In this document: positions 48,801 through 60,800 of the stretch, piece by piece
How positions within the stretch are numbered: the stretch's first letter is position 1
Layout: the number at the start of each line of letters is the position of its first letter
Assembly: GCF_963675165.1 (NCBI RefSeq)
Contig: NC_087383.1
Coordinates: forward strand, 4,990,979 to 5,054,978
Direction of reading: 5' to 3'
Source: Halichondria panicea
Lineage: Eukaryota > Porifera > Demospongiae > Suberitida > Halichondriidae
Length of the DNA: 64,000 nucleotides
Position numbers and translations under genes: made by a program
The notes under the pieces: model-generated
Told to the model about the DNA's origin: nothing
The model's database searches: none
The model's input: the letters and a program-made list of their open reading frames with translations, nothing else

Positions 48801-51800
48801 AGCTATATAGGGGATAGGTCCCAAAACACATTTGTAATGTGAAAAACTGCTAAGATTGGCAGAGGGATCGAGGCACCAAAAAGCGTTGAAACAAGAAAGT
48901 GAGAAAAAGCCCTATGGCAAAACCGTTACAACGTCCCTTTAACTTGGCAAGGTTATGTTCCCTATACACACACTAACAGTAGTGTACATGCACATCTCCT
49001 AATTAAAGTTGCAAACATTGCTTCAATGTCAGTACTAATTAAGGTTACATAAAATGTTATGTAGGAAATGTACATAGTGATGTGAATGCAATGTTACCTA
49101 CTAGCTGTACATGTTCATGATGTTGGTAATGAATTGACATAGGGCTATTTCCTTCTTGTTTTACTGTTTTTTGGTGCCTCGATTCTTTGGTATGTGTTTT
49201 TCTTTCTTTCATAATTATGTGAAAGAATGAGTGAATTTCAATTTGTCAATGATAAAAATAATGACAGCCACAGGTTTATGCTGTAGATCTAGGTCTATTT
49301 TGAAGAGTGTTGCAAGAGCATGGAGACATATAGCTAGACCAATGGCAGTCAGTGCATAGTATAAATAGCATACGTACCTGAATAAGAAAGCAGAGTTGAA
49401 GAAAAAGGAGCTTGTAGCACTGCTGCACTTGTATACCATGCCACAGCCACATCCATCTCATAAGTGGTCAGAAGCTAGTATTGTGACGTTACTGTGCCGG
49501 TGAGACAGTCATCTAAAGATGGCGAATTTTCTAGGTATAATTAGAGAAGTCTGAGTCTGAGAAGTCATCTGCATAATATGAAGAAACTGTAGTAGCCAGA
49601 GTTGTTGTTGTTTGGAAAGAATGTCCTAAAGATGTTTGTAGGAAGAGGAAGTGCTCGTCAAGAAACTTATTTACTGTCTTAGCCAGTCATTAACAAACAA
49701 AAAATGAGGTGAAATGTGGAAAGAGTGCAATTTTTCAAATAACGAGGTTTATGGATTTATCATACCACGTACACACACACATGTACCATTTATACACAGA
49801 AAAGGCTAAATAAACCAGCTCTTTCCATGCAGAGTACCGTATTACTAGAATATTTTGTGAGTGAAAAACTTTTGCGAATGAGCCAAATCAGCAGAAAATT
49901 TGACCTTTTGCGATCTAACTATTGCGTTCTGGAAAGGATCATGTGTATTTACTAGTAATAATTTAGGTTTTGCGGATTTAATTGTTGCGAATTGATCAAC
50001 CCTCGCAAAGTTCGCAAATGTTTGATGCTCGCAAAACATTCTAGTAATACGGTATAACAGTTCGAACTCAAGTGAAAAAATGTGAAACAACACTAAACAA
50101 CTAAAAGGCACGTACGCACTGTAATTGTTTTAATAATACATGTAGCGCTTCAGTACTAACCATAATTATAGTACATGAAGCTAACAAACCTTCCTAGTTT
50201 TGTTCCTGTCATTGAATGAATCCACTTCAACCTGAGGCACTGTTTGAGCGTTCAATATGTGTGCGTACTCTGCCTGCTCCAATGCCTCCTCAGATATGCC
50301 ATTGGATAGCAAAAATTGCTTGTAGGCAGCGCTGAATGCTTGACCAATTACTATTGCCACATGCCGCGCCTACAAGTTAAAACAGAATGATGGCAGGTAG
50401 ATTACTACAGCAGCCTCATACAATATGGAAGCTCTTAAGCTCACATTTTCCGTGTCCAACACGTGACAGGTCATCTTGGGAGTGTAACTGCTGATTATTT
50501 CCATACTATTCTCCACTGGAGTAGTGACAGGGGAGAGGGGGGTGGTGTCAGAGGTAGGCAGCACGTGAGCCATCATAACCAACACATTGTCTATATCAGC
50601 CACATAAGAGATTGTATGCAGAGGGTGCTCCATCATGTCAACCTGGTAGATTGATAATCTTCATTAAAACCACTGGGCTAGGAGTTGTAACATGTTTAAC
50701 ACTTTCAATAATTATAATTATTTGTATTATAATTATGTAGGAACATCCAAATTCAATGCTAAGGATGCATTTAGTAGCAGCGTTACAATAATTATAGGCG
50801 TCTCTAAATATTTTATGTACCAGACAGTTATTGTGGCTATAGACCACTAGTTTTTCCCCCACCCATGTCCAAATCTATAATTGTTTCGTTTAGTCTTTGA
50901 CCAGCACAGAGCAATACATAACATTTAAGTGGTAATAAACTAAAACAACATAATTATGTATGCAGCTCACATTTGTCGCAATGTCAGAGATAGTGACACA
51001 CTGAGTGGAGATTTTCACGTTAACAGCTGACTGTGGTCGACCGTCACTATCAGGATCCTACATGTGACATGTACGTACGTCAAGAACAACCTCGGTACAC
51101 AATAATAAAGATTTGAATACATGTACACCACCAATTCTGGCCGGTATTCAATCAGTTGCCCTATACATAATACAATGCTACGTGTACTACTGTCAATAAT
51201 TTTAATATCACATTGCCTTTGGCCACAACGATGTATACATGTACATGTACACGTACAGGTACTACCACACCTTAATCAGTTTCACTGCTTGCTGAGCCTG
51301 GTACATTCTGGACGATTTAGCAGATGCTACTCCAGACAGGAAAATAGGAGTGGATCCAAGATACTGCACACAGCAATATTTGTAGTGCACATGTATTGCA
51401 CATGTATAAGAGCATAAAGTGTTATTATGAGTGGACGAAAAGTGTAACAAAATACGTAGCTATACTCAGGAGCGCCTGTACGTACGTTTGTACGTGTAAG
51501 TGTATAACAGTTAACCAAAAAGACTGGGGAGACAAACCTGAGCAGAGAAATCTATACCAGCTATTAGTTGGTTGACACTGAACTGAGGAGTAATATCCTG
51601 TATCTGAAAACATAAGCATACAATGTTATGAATGAATACTTTAGAGAGCATGAGCATGTACATCACTGTGTACCTAGTATAATTATGTCTAAATTCCGAT
51701 TCACTATTTATGCATAATTATATGTACAGTATCCAGCCTAGCATGCTTGAGCACATGCACCCACAGAGACACAAACAGTGAAGCGCAACGTTCTTTTATA

Positions 51801-53807
51801 TGCACAATGTCCCGTGTCATAGAGGCCGGATAACACAACTACATGCACTTGTACGTAGCTTACTGCATTAGTAAGGGTGGTATGGGAGTTATTTAAAAGT
51901 GTCAGCTCATAGAGTGTAGATGTCTGATCCTGCCATCTAAATGATCATCCAGAAAAACAGCGTTGAAAGTAATACAGCTGACTAACTCCCGGACGCTCAC
52001 TAATAGTAAGCTAGCTGAATCTGCAATAAGACTGAACCATTCTAGTATTCAGGAATTGAGTAAGGTATTAGCTAGGTGCTAAAGATGTATAGCATGTAGC
52101 CCCACAGCAGGCTGCACAGTACACAGTACATTGCTTTTTGCCACTCAATGAAAATCTTCTATACCCCATTACATGTACTATCAATTGGTACTACACATGG
52201 AGATACATGTACTATACCGGTTGTCTAGGAGAGGAAGGACTGACTGGCACTCTGCCTTGTCTGGCCACATCTTCAGGAGTGGAGATGTTGGTGGGGCGTA
52301 GAGGTGGGCTGTGAGTGCCTGTTCGAGCCAGATCATCTACATGACGAGGAAAGAATCCTAGTGACATATATCATGCAGTCCACTAGCCTCGATCCCAGGC
52401 CGCACCGAAGACGGCCTTGTGAAGGAGGCTAGCAGTCTACATGATTGGTAGCCATGCACCTACATGTACACTAAGGCATGCGCAGTATTGCATTTGCAAG
52501 ACAATTGTACTAGTAGTACACTTCAGTGCATTGGTACCTCTCTGCTTTTCGTCTCTTTCATCTGCAAATCTAACTTTCTTAGGGGGTTTAGTTATTTGTT
52601 CGGTTTCCTTTTTAGGTTCATTGCCAGGAGGAAATTCTTCGTCAGACAAACTATATGTATGATCAGAATCTAATAAGATCTCACTGAATTGTTCCAAGTT
52701 TCGATCATTCGAATTGAGTGTTAGTGACTCAGCATCATCAGATGGTGGATCGGCACTATTTTGTTTCTCTTGTGCTTGTTCCATTCCTTTCTCAAGGCCC
52801 GATATGTTCGTTGGTGAAGGTTCGCAATAAGGGGGCACTGTTTCTGCTGGTTTCGGACTCTTTTCAGTCCTTTTCTCATGATCCGAGTCATTTTTGGGCT
52901 CTACATGTAAATGTTTGCAGTTGCTGTCAGCAAATGTTGTTGACGACAACACATCAGAATGCTGCATTAAACTATCGTTACTGGTGTTAACAAAACACAT
53001 TGCACTTGATCCATTCTGTGTTGGTTGTTTGGATCCATTCAATTCCTCCGTGGTTTCCACAGAGCTAGGACTTTCGTTGTCCAGGTGATATTTGGTTTCA
53101 CTATTCTCCTGTAATCCAGTATTCTCTTCAGTGTCAGTGAAAGGACAGTCTGGTGGAGGAACGGCCACAGACTCCAACAAAGACTCTTCACCAACGGCGT
53201 CCTACGGAAAGTAAGGAATCACTCAGTGTACAGTATTTATAGGTATCATCATCAATATAATTTATAATGTCCACCTTAGGACGCTTCACATGAAACTAGA
53301 GCCTCATAATTATCATACTAGATCTTCTAAGGCAGCGCTTTTTAACGGCTAGTGTATGAGAAACAAGAAATAGTGCTATAATTATGGGAGAAGTGTCTAG
53401 GTGGCGCATAATTAGAAGGGGGCCTTATTTGGAAGAAATATGGTATGTGCAAAATCACTTTCATGCCAGGAACAGGAATTTGGTTGTCAGGATGTCGCTT
53501 GTTAGAATCCTGCACCAATTCACTTGAACAGTGTGTTTGTGGCTTTAGCAAGACTTGCTAGATATAATTATTGACTATGTAGAGTCTAGCCTGCGGATAG
53601 ATAATAAATGGCTACGTACGTACCTCTGTACGTATACGCATCTAATTAAACCGCTATCGCTATAATATAAACCTCTAGCTTATTAAACTCTCAAGGAAGC
53701 TTGAGGAGTCAGGTCAACAATGGCCCATTATTTTATTGTTCTCTCCTGTATAATTTAATATGCATATGCTGTGTTAATGAGAGAAAAAAGGAAACACATC
53801 TCACCAT
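45898..53807 (-). CDS. APBA: APBA/X11/Mint adaptor: PTB domain and two PDZ domains
   Basis: A cytoplasmic scaffold that in other animals binds NPxY tails (such as APP) through its PTB domain and membrane proteins through tandem PDZ domains. Exons: 53807-53805 (ATG only), 53201-52538, 52336-52218, 51597-51538, 51363-51271, 51057-50971, 50642-50445, 50369-50190, 48698-48486, 48357-48238, 46140-46000, 45960-45898; 1941 nt, 646 residues, all in phase. The N-terminal 260 residues are acidic, Ser/Pro-rich and unconserved. PTB, about 265-450: [69 protein letters not shown]1: [41 protein letters not shown]2: [32 protein letters not shown]. The C-terminus (FYHVRS) differs from the vertebrate PVYI ending. 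The ATG-only first exon is a tentative choice. Confidence 0.88.
46360..46675. repeat. TATAGCGGG-type MITE (composite)
   Basis: It begins TACCGTATAGCGGGTTATTT and carries several AATTTTCG/CGAAAAT stretches; the right end near TAACCAGCTATACGA is decayed. It is in an APBA intron next to a partial element E. Confidence 0.45.
49836..50058. repeat. MITE with TACCGTATTACTAGAATATTTTG ends
   Basis: Left AGTACCGTATTACTAGAATA and right TTCTAGTAATACGGTATAAC are near-perfect inverted repeats, with inner TTGCGAA/TTCGCAA pairs. It is in the APBA intron between the PTB and PDZ1 exons. Confidence 0.85.
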
Positions 53808-54802
53808 CAAAATCCAAAGGTACGTAAATCCAAGGTTACTCTCACTTTTCTAATAAATCTACCACCGGTGCTCTCTGAGAGAGCTATAGAGACAGAGCTA
53901 GAGCTGAGGTAGGTAGAGAAACAAATAACTCATGGCGCAAGGCGTACCGATAGACGGGAGGCCACGCCCTTTTTGTCTGAAAGGAGTACATACTCTTCAT
54001 AATTATCATAGAAGAGAAACTGCATGTGGTTTTATGTAGGTATATGCCGACATTATAATAATGTCGGCACATCATGTAGGGGTCGACAAATGCATAATAG
54101 ACGAGCGAACAGTTGCGAAGCCAGCTGAGGTGGACGTACTCTTTGTCTCTGATGCGTTGGTCGTAAGCCTATTTTTTTTCTCGTCTTGTAGGTAGCTTGT
54201 TGGTTTGTTGGGTTCTGGAGCTGTTGCTGGGTGTATTCAGGTGGAAAACCCTCACATCAAAATATGCATCTTGACTCTTGAGCAGCAGACCAGAACCATA
54301 AGTTAACCCCAGGCCGCCCTCGCACAGCTGTCTAGACATGGTGATGGCTAAGCGGTGAATTTTTATTCTTAGGGTTTGCAGTCAGGGTTCGGTGGCTACA
54401 TCGTGGCAGCGCTATGAAGCTGTCAGGTCACGTAGCTCATTGTTGGCGCGGTATAGACTCACTGACCAGTCCAATCTAGGGATTGGACTGGTCAGTGAGT
54501 CTAGGCGCGGTACTGGTTTGCTGAGAATTTGCTAAGTTGAAGTGGAAAAATGGAGAAGCTGATAGCTAACAGAGCTGACCTGTGCAGAAAGTCACGCAAT
54601 AAAACGTCACACGTGATGAAACGCGAATCGAGTTTGAGTATGAGATTATCGCTATGGTGCTGCACGCTCGTATAAATTATCTGTTTTAGGTAGATCTACA
54701 TACGGATATAATTATGTAGATTTGCCTCTCTGAGATTTGCAGTCTGGAGAATGATATAAATCACATGCACAGTATACTACTAGATCTAGGTACTTGGAGA
54801 TA
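53808..54802. other. Divergent spacer APBA / long coiled-coil gene, with a retroelement scrap
   Basis: The 1-kb gap between two divergent starts contains, at about 54120-54420 on the minus strand, fragments related to the C-terminal part of the retrotransposon at 40.8 kb (YDQRIRDKEY, then DVRVFHLNTPSN), broken by stops. Next to it is a perfect hairpin at 54454-54503. Both promoters should lie at the two ends of this interval. Confidence 0.55.
54454..54503. repeat. Perfect 23-bp hairpin with 4-nt loop
   Basis: TAGACTCACTGACCAGTCCA.. at 54454-54476 is mirrored exactly at 54481-54503, with TAGG between. GGCGCGGTA flanks it as a direct repeat (54446-54454 and 54503-54512). Confidence 0.85.
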
Positions 54803-57800
54803 ATGACGGAGAGGAAGCTCAAAGATGTTCACAAGAAAATGGCGGAGACAGAGAAAACTTCACAGCTGAATATGGAGCTTATCAGAAAGTATGCCAAGTT
54901 TCATTTTTAATACCGTAATTGATGTAGTTACACTATAATGTAGCGCCACGCGGCATCAGCATAATGAAGCGCCTACCATAGCTTATTTTTTTCTGACGCT
55001 TATAAAAAGGCTTGTTGAGACACCAAGACAATCATCCTGCATCTTTGACTTCCTTCACACCTGAACAGATGTCTAACCCATAGCTACAGTCAATGAATGT
55101 TGTTCACGAGTCACTCAGCTAGCTCTGAAAGGTGCAGCTAGCAAGTGAAACTGAGCTAGACCACACCCATTTCCTCTACAACAATCATGTACTAGCTAGC
55201 TGTAGAACATAAGCACCACCATAATTTAGGTGCCAGCTGGGCTGAATGTAATTTTTTTGTGTTCTAAAAGATGCGCCACTCAGAAGTGGAATTAATTTTT
55301 TCTGGCGAAACAAACCTAGTGAATATTGTTCGGGGGGGGGGGCCGGGGGGACGTTATGATTAAAAACAAATGTGTTTGATAACCGGTCTAGTACGTCTGT
55401 GTGCAGATGAGGACACGCATCATGTGCGCTTTTAGTGATAGACCCCTTGCAGTACGCAGGGCTTAAACCGTGTTCATGCACCCAGGTGCACAAGTACTCT
55501 ACTGAGTCACAGAGTGCATATACATGTACAAGACAACTGCCATTATACGCCATTGATGCTACCTCATCAAGGACTCAATCACTTGAAATGAGCACTGAGC
55601 AGTGGCTCAAAGAAAAGACCAACCATCTACATGCAGCTTCACCTGACAGACTATTTTTGCACCAATCTGATTCCTTGCATGCAAATGCAATAATATTGTG
55701 CACGTGTGTATTATTATGCCTCGGTGCGCATGCACAAGCGAGGTATACGGTACAGTACGTGTGTGTTTGTGTGTGTGTGCGTACGTGAGTGCGTGCGTGC
55801 GTGTGTCTGTCTTTGTTGACTACTACAGCTGCTCAAGGATCAATGAAGTGCAAGTAAGAGTTTCTATAGGCTTCTAGTTGGATTTTAATTCGTAGATTTG
55901 CAAAGTAATGCTAGTTATGCTTGGAATGCCATTGCAGCCTTTTCAGAAGAGTGCGCAGAAAAACTTGTCGATGGAGTGTTGCTACATGTACTCTACTTAG
56001 TAGTTAGCTCTGCACTAAAACGCTAGCTATTGGTAGCTGCAAGAGAGCTGCAAAGGCTCTGCTGAAGCCATCAATTTTAAACTTGGACTGTTGGCATCGA
56101 TCCTTTTTAACCACAACCATGTCGATCATCACCAACTCCTTGAGTTCTCTGTGATTCTGGATTCTGCCTTACATGCAGCAAAATTAAAATGCAAAAGTGT
56201 TCATTATGATATAATGTGTGCATAACAGCTATTGCAATAGCTAGTACATGTACATGTAGCTTAATTTATGTTATGTAGCTTTAACACCTCCACTGAGGAA
56301 TCAGCACCCGCGGTGCTTTCATTAAAGCATGGATTGTCTGTACACAGGAAACTCCATGATATGCTATTTGATTGGCAAGCCACTGAAGTCAAACAAAAGA
56401 GTGTGAAGCATCGAGAGAAAAGTGTAAGTTCTGAAAACCGGATGCTTCATACTAAGATTCGATCAAAAGTCAACAGTAAACCTGCTACTGTAACAAGAAC
56501 CAAGCTAGAAGGTCAGTTCTTGATATTCATAATTAGATGTTGAATTGCTTATCTTTCATAACTACATGTACATGTACAGAGATATAAATAACAGTCGGTC
56601 ATCGGTCATCGGTCAATTTCCGAGCAATTAGCGTATTTGACCGGCCATTTAGCTACTTGCTCGGTCGATCATAGTGTCCTAGCATGCAAAGATTGAAGGC
56701 CAAAATTAATGTCATAGTTATGATGCGCATGCGCACTAAAATAATGATATCCTAACAGCCACGTGTCTTTGTTCATTGCACAAGAGGAGGCCTAGATATT
56801 TATATAGCTATGTAGCAGAGGGACAAGACAACTAGGTAAGCTTCTATTTTATAATTATGCTTTAATTAAGCATTACCTTACCTTTTCTAAAGCCTAGAGA
56901 TTACTAAGGACATTGCATGGGTAATTTAATGTCCGACCAATATCACCTAATGGCAGAACAAAATGTATTTTGCTAGGACAACTTGTCAGGACAATCACAG
57001 TGTGTTATTTATACCTCTGATGTACATGTAGAAAGATAGGCATGCAACCATGTCTCGAGTTATGCCTAGTGTTGCTTACTTGGAATGCCATTGCAGAAGA
57101 GTGCATAGCAAAACTTGTTCACCTAGCTAGTGTTGCTACTCTATACTACATGTATTAACGCTAGCTATTGGTAGCTGCATAATCGATCACTACTACCAGC
57201 GTTGTTAAGGACTACGGATTGTTTTGCCTATCAAAATGTTGTAGATATCTTTCTTAGAGTTCTATCTATGCTGTAAGTTTGCTGTTACGTATGATAATAA
57301 TGTTCATTTGTAGCAATAATCGTTATTAGTAATAAAAAAAAAAAAAATAATGAGATGTTTAGTACATTTAAACTTGAGCCAAACTAAGACATGTGCATCA
57401 ATAAAACTTAGTGGACCCGGTGAACATGCTCTTACTCTACGCAATAAAACTTAGTACAGACATTCAATAAATGTGGTTCAAGAAATCAACTAACACAAAG
57501 AAAGACACTTGAAAACACCTTCAACTGTTTATTGTAACCAGATAGTTAAAGCATACACAAGGTCAGAAGTATGTGGACCCAGTAACTATAGTATATACCT
57601 ACTGACTAACAAAAATAAACACAGCAATTCTTTTCAAACAGCAGATCAACTGGCACAAAGTTATTAAAAGAGTGAGTACAGCCATTTTCAGCTCCACAAA
57701 TCAACTACAACGCTCCAATCATAACTAAAACTTACTTTACACTAGGAAAGAAAAACGGGGAGCGTGGAAAAGAACTAAAAAAATTGACCTAAAACATGCG

Positions 57801-60800
57801 ATAATTATGTGAATGACGTTGCAACGAATTGGAGTTACATGTATGGTCTCATCGGGTTCTTGTTTCCACGCTTTTTGGTGTTTCCCCCGGCCAATCTGTA
57901 GCAACTTTTAACATTCCAAATGTTTTTCTGGCCGGATCTACAGTACTTAGTATTCCTTTGGTGTGAGGTGTTGCGCCTATGGCATCTCAGACATGTACGT
58001 TGTACATAAATGTACATGTTGAGGTTTTGTAATCTTGAGTATGGCTTTCAATATACTATTCCATTCTTACCCTTAAAGCTGATACGTCTACATCAAAGTC
58101 TAGCTATCGAGTGTGTTTGACAGTACAAAACCCCGTGTTGAAATCGAAAGTGGAAGCTTTTTCCTCACAACTAGTTTCCAGAAACGATGAGCTTGCTGTA
58201 GCAGGTTGCAGTCGGACAAAACCATTACAGTGCCCACCAATCTCCAGTGATGTTTCTACGAAGAAAACAAAGGTGCAACAATTAGTTATTAGCAAGTAAC
58301 ATGGGTACTCTATTCATTGCATAATAGATTGGTGAACTGCAAACAGAGATCAAACTACAAAGGCAGCAGATGCGGGACATTACCACCCTGCTGGACTCTT
58401 TGTTACGGAAGATTGATTCACTTTCGATGCAGATACTTACTAGTGATACCCACTTGAGCAGAGAGAAGTGCAATGATATGGTGGAGGTAAGGACTATAGC
58501 AGTGGTCCATACATGTAGTTTCCACGGGTATAGTAGTACTTTGGTTTGTTACCCGAGGCCGTGCCGCGGCCAGTGTGTATAGTAGTCCGTTTGTTACCCG
58601 AGGCGTGCGTGGGCGGCCACGGGTATAGTTCGTTGGTTTGTTTGTTTGTAACAGCTGAGCCCGCATGCTCCCCTGGCTGCCATATAGCACTGCGTTTTCA
58701 GCATGGATAGCCTCCACAACTACTTTAAACAGTGGCAGATTTCGATGTTAAAGCTTCGTTGTCGTATAAAAGCGAGCGAAGCTAATGAGAAACTTAGTTG
58801 AACTTGCACGTTGGCTAGCGACCTTCATTCAAGGTAGAGCTACACATTTTTAGCTGAAGTGATCCTTTACCAGTCTCTAAATTAATTTTTTTATGCCTCG
58901 GTGCGCATGCGCAAACGAGATCGATATAATTATGGTAGTGTGTTTGTGTGTGTGTGTAGACTGCTACAGCTGCTCAAGGATCAATCAAGTGCAAGTAAGA
59001 GGCTTCTAGTCATATTTTTGAGGGGATTTTAATTCGTGGATTTGCAAAATAATGCTTTGTTCTCGAGTTATGCCTAGTTTTGCTTACTTGGAATCCCATT
59101 GCAACCTACATATAGTCTCAGAGGAGGTACGACAGGTGCAGTGAATACTAATTATCTGCCTACGCCCTGTGTTACTGCTGAGTTTAATCAGAGGCTAATT
59201 GCTTGAGCTGTGTACGTCGTACCTCCTCTGACAGTCCAATACATATGCAAGCAAGGGACTCTCCTATGCAGCTTTGTTTAGATAATGGTACACACTCAGA
59301 GTCACTGGTTCAAAGAAAAAAGCTCGTAGCAAGCACCCTCATTATATCGCAAGTACCCTCAATGTATGAAAACACACCTTCATAAGATCAGTAATGACAC
59401 CCTCACTGGCAGAAAATACACCCTCATAAGATTAGCAAGCACCCTAACTGGCGTAAAAGACATCCTCATAAGAAAGCACCCTCAATGTATGAAAACACAC
59501 CCTCATTGAAATTTTGCAGTCACCCTACTACGTTTACAGCATGGATGCCTTCACACAACAAGTTATTACAATGTAGTTTTAATACAGTAGAACTTCGCTA
59601 ATCCAGACCCCTTTATATAGTCCGAAACCTCGCAAATCTGGACAAATGGCAAACTGAAAAAGAGGAGGGCTGTCAGTAGAATAAACTATTGCGCATGCGC
59701 AATCTAGCTGAATCAGTTATTAACTCAATGATCACTGCAAAGAAAACGAAGAGAGAGCTCACAATACAGTGAAGACTCACTGTTATTGGAGAGAAAGTTG
59801 AGATAAAAGACTATTCTAGCTATATAGCAGCTTCCCTTCTGGCTACAGTAATAATCATAATGTAGGGCCACTAAACAGGAACGCACACTAAACAGGAACA
59901 ACCGGAAATGAAACCAATAATGGATGTGTCTATTGCGGGTTGTTGTTGAGAGCGTGGGCTAATTATTGAACTGAGAATAGAATCTGTGCTTGTGACGTCT
60001 GCACAGCATGCATCTCTGGCTCCTAGTGAGGTGTTCCTGTTTAGTGTGAGGGTTGACACTAAACAGGAACACCCCCGGCCCCTAGAGGCCAAGAAACAGG
60101 CTGTGCAATGCAACTCAACCAGACACTCATAATGACTTATAAGTATATGTATAGTCGTAGTAGAGGAACGTCTTCCTCCCCAAAACTTACTAGACGTAGT
60201 AGTACCAGTAATGTGTCAAATTATAATTATCGTTTAAATAATAAATATTAATATTATTTCTAGCTAGTAAGCTCTACACTCTGTAGCTACTTGATCTGTC
60301 AGCTGCACCAAGAATTCCTCCATGTCGCACAAAGCTGTGGAAGAGTTACTCTGATTCTCAGTTAGATAATAACTAGGGTGACACAAGATGTCATGGAGCG
60401 AGCGTGTTAGCAGTACAGGTGGTTCACATCTATGTGTTGTGAATACCTATGCCTGTCTTGTTCCAAGCGTGCCTGTCTGGCCTCAGGAGTCTCTGTAGAA
60501 AAAAAACACTGGCATGAACGCCACTTGTCAGTGGCACTTACCCGAGGCTCTGCTGGTTTGAGTTGAAGCAGCCATTTGCTGTAGGCGTGCCTGTCTGGCC
60601 TCAGGAGTATCTGTAATGAAAATTACACTGGCTTATATCACCTGTACGCCGCCTGTACTTACTTGAAGCTCTGCTGGTTGGGTGGAAGCAACCATTTGCT
60701 GTAGGCGTGCCTGCCTGGCCTCAGGAGTCTCTGTGTCCCGTCTCAGTTGCTGGGATGCTCTATTGGCATCCAGTGCAATGGTTACCTTGAATCTTGAGTG

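Noticed and set aside
57835..58017. Minus-strand frame rich in Arg/Cys
   Set aside because: It lies in a dispersed repeat also seen near 3070-3170 (TTGTTTCCAC.CTTTT.GGTG); no gene support.
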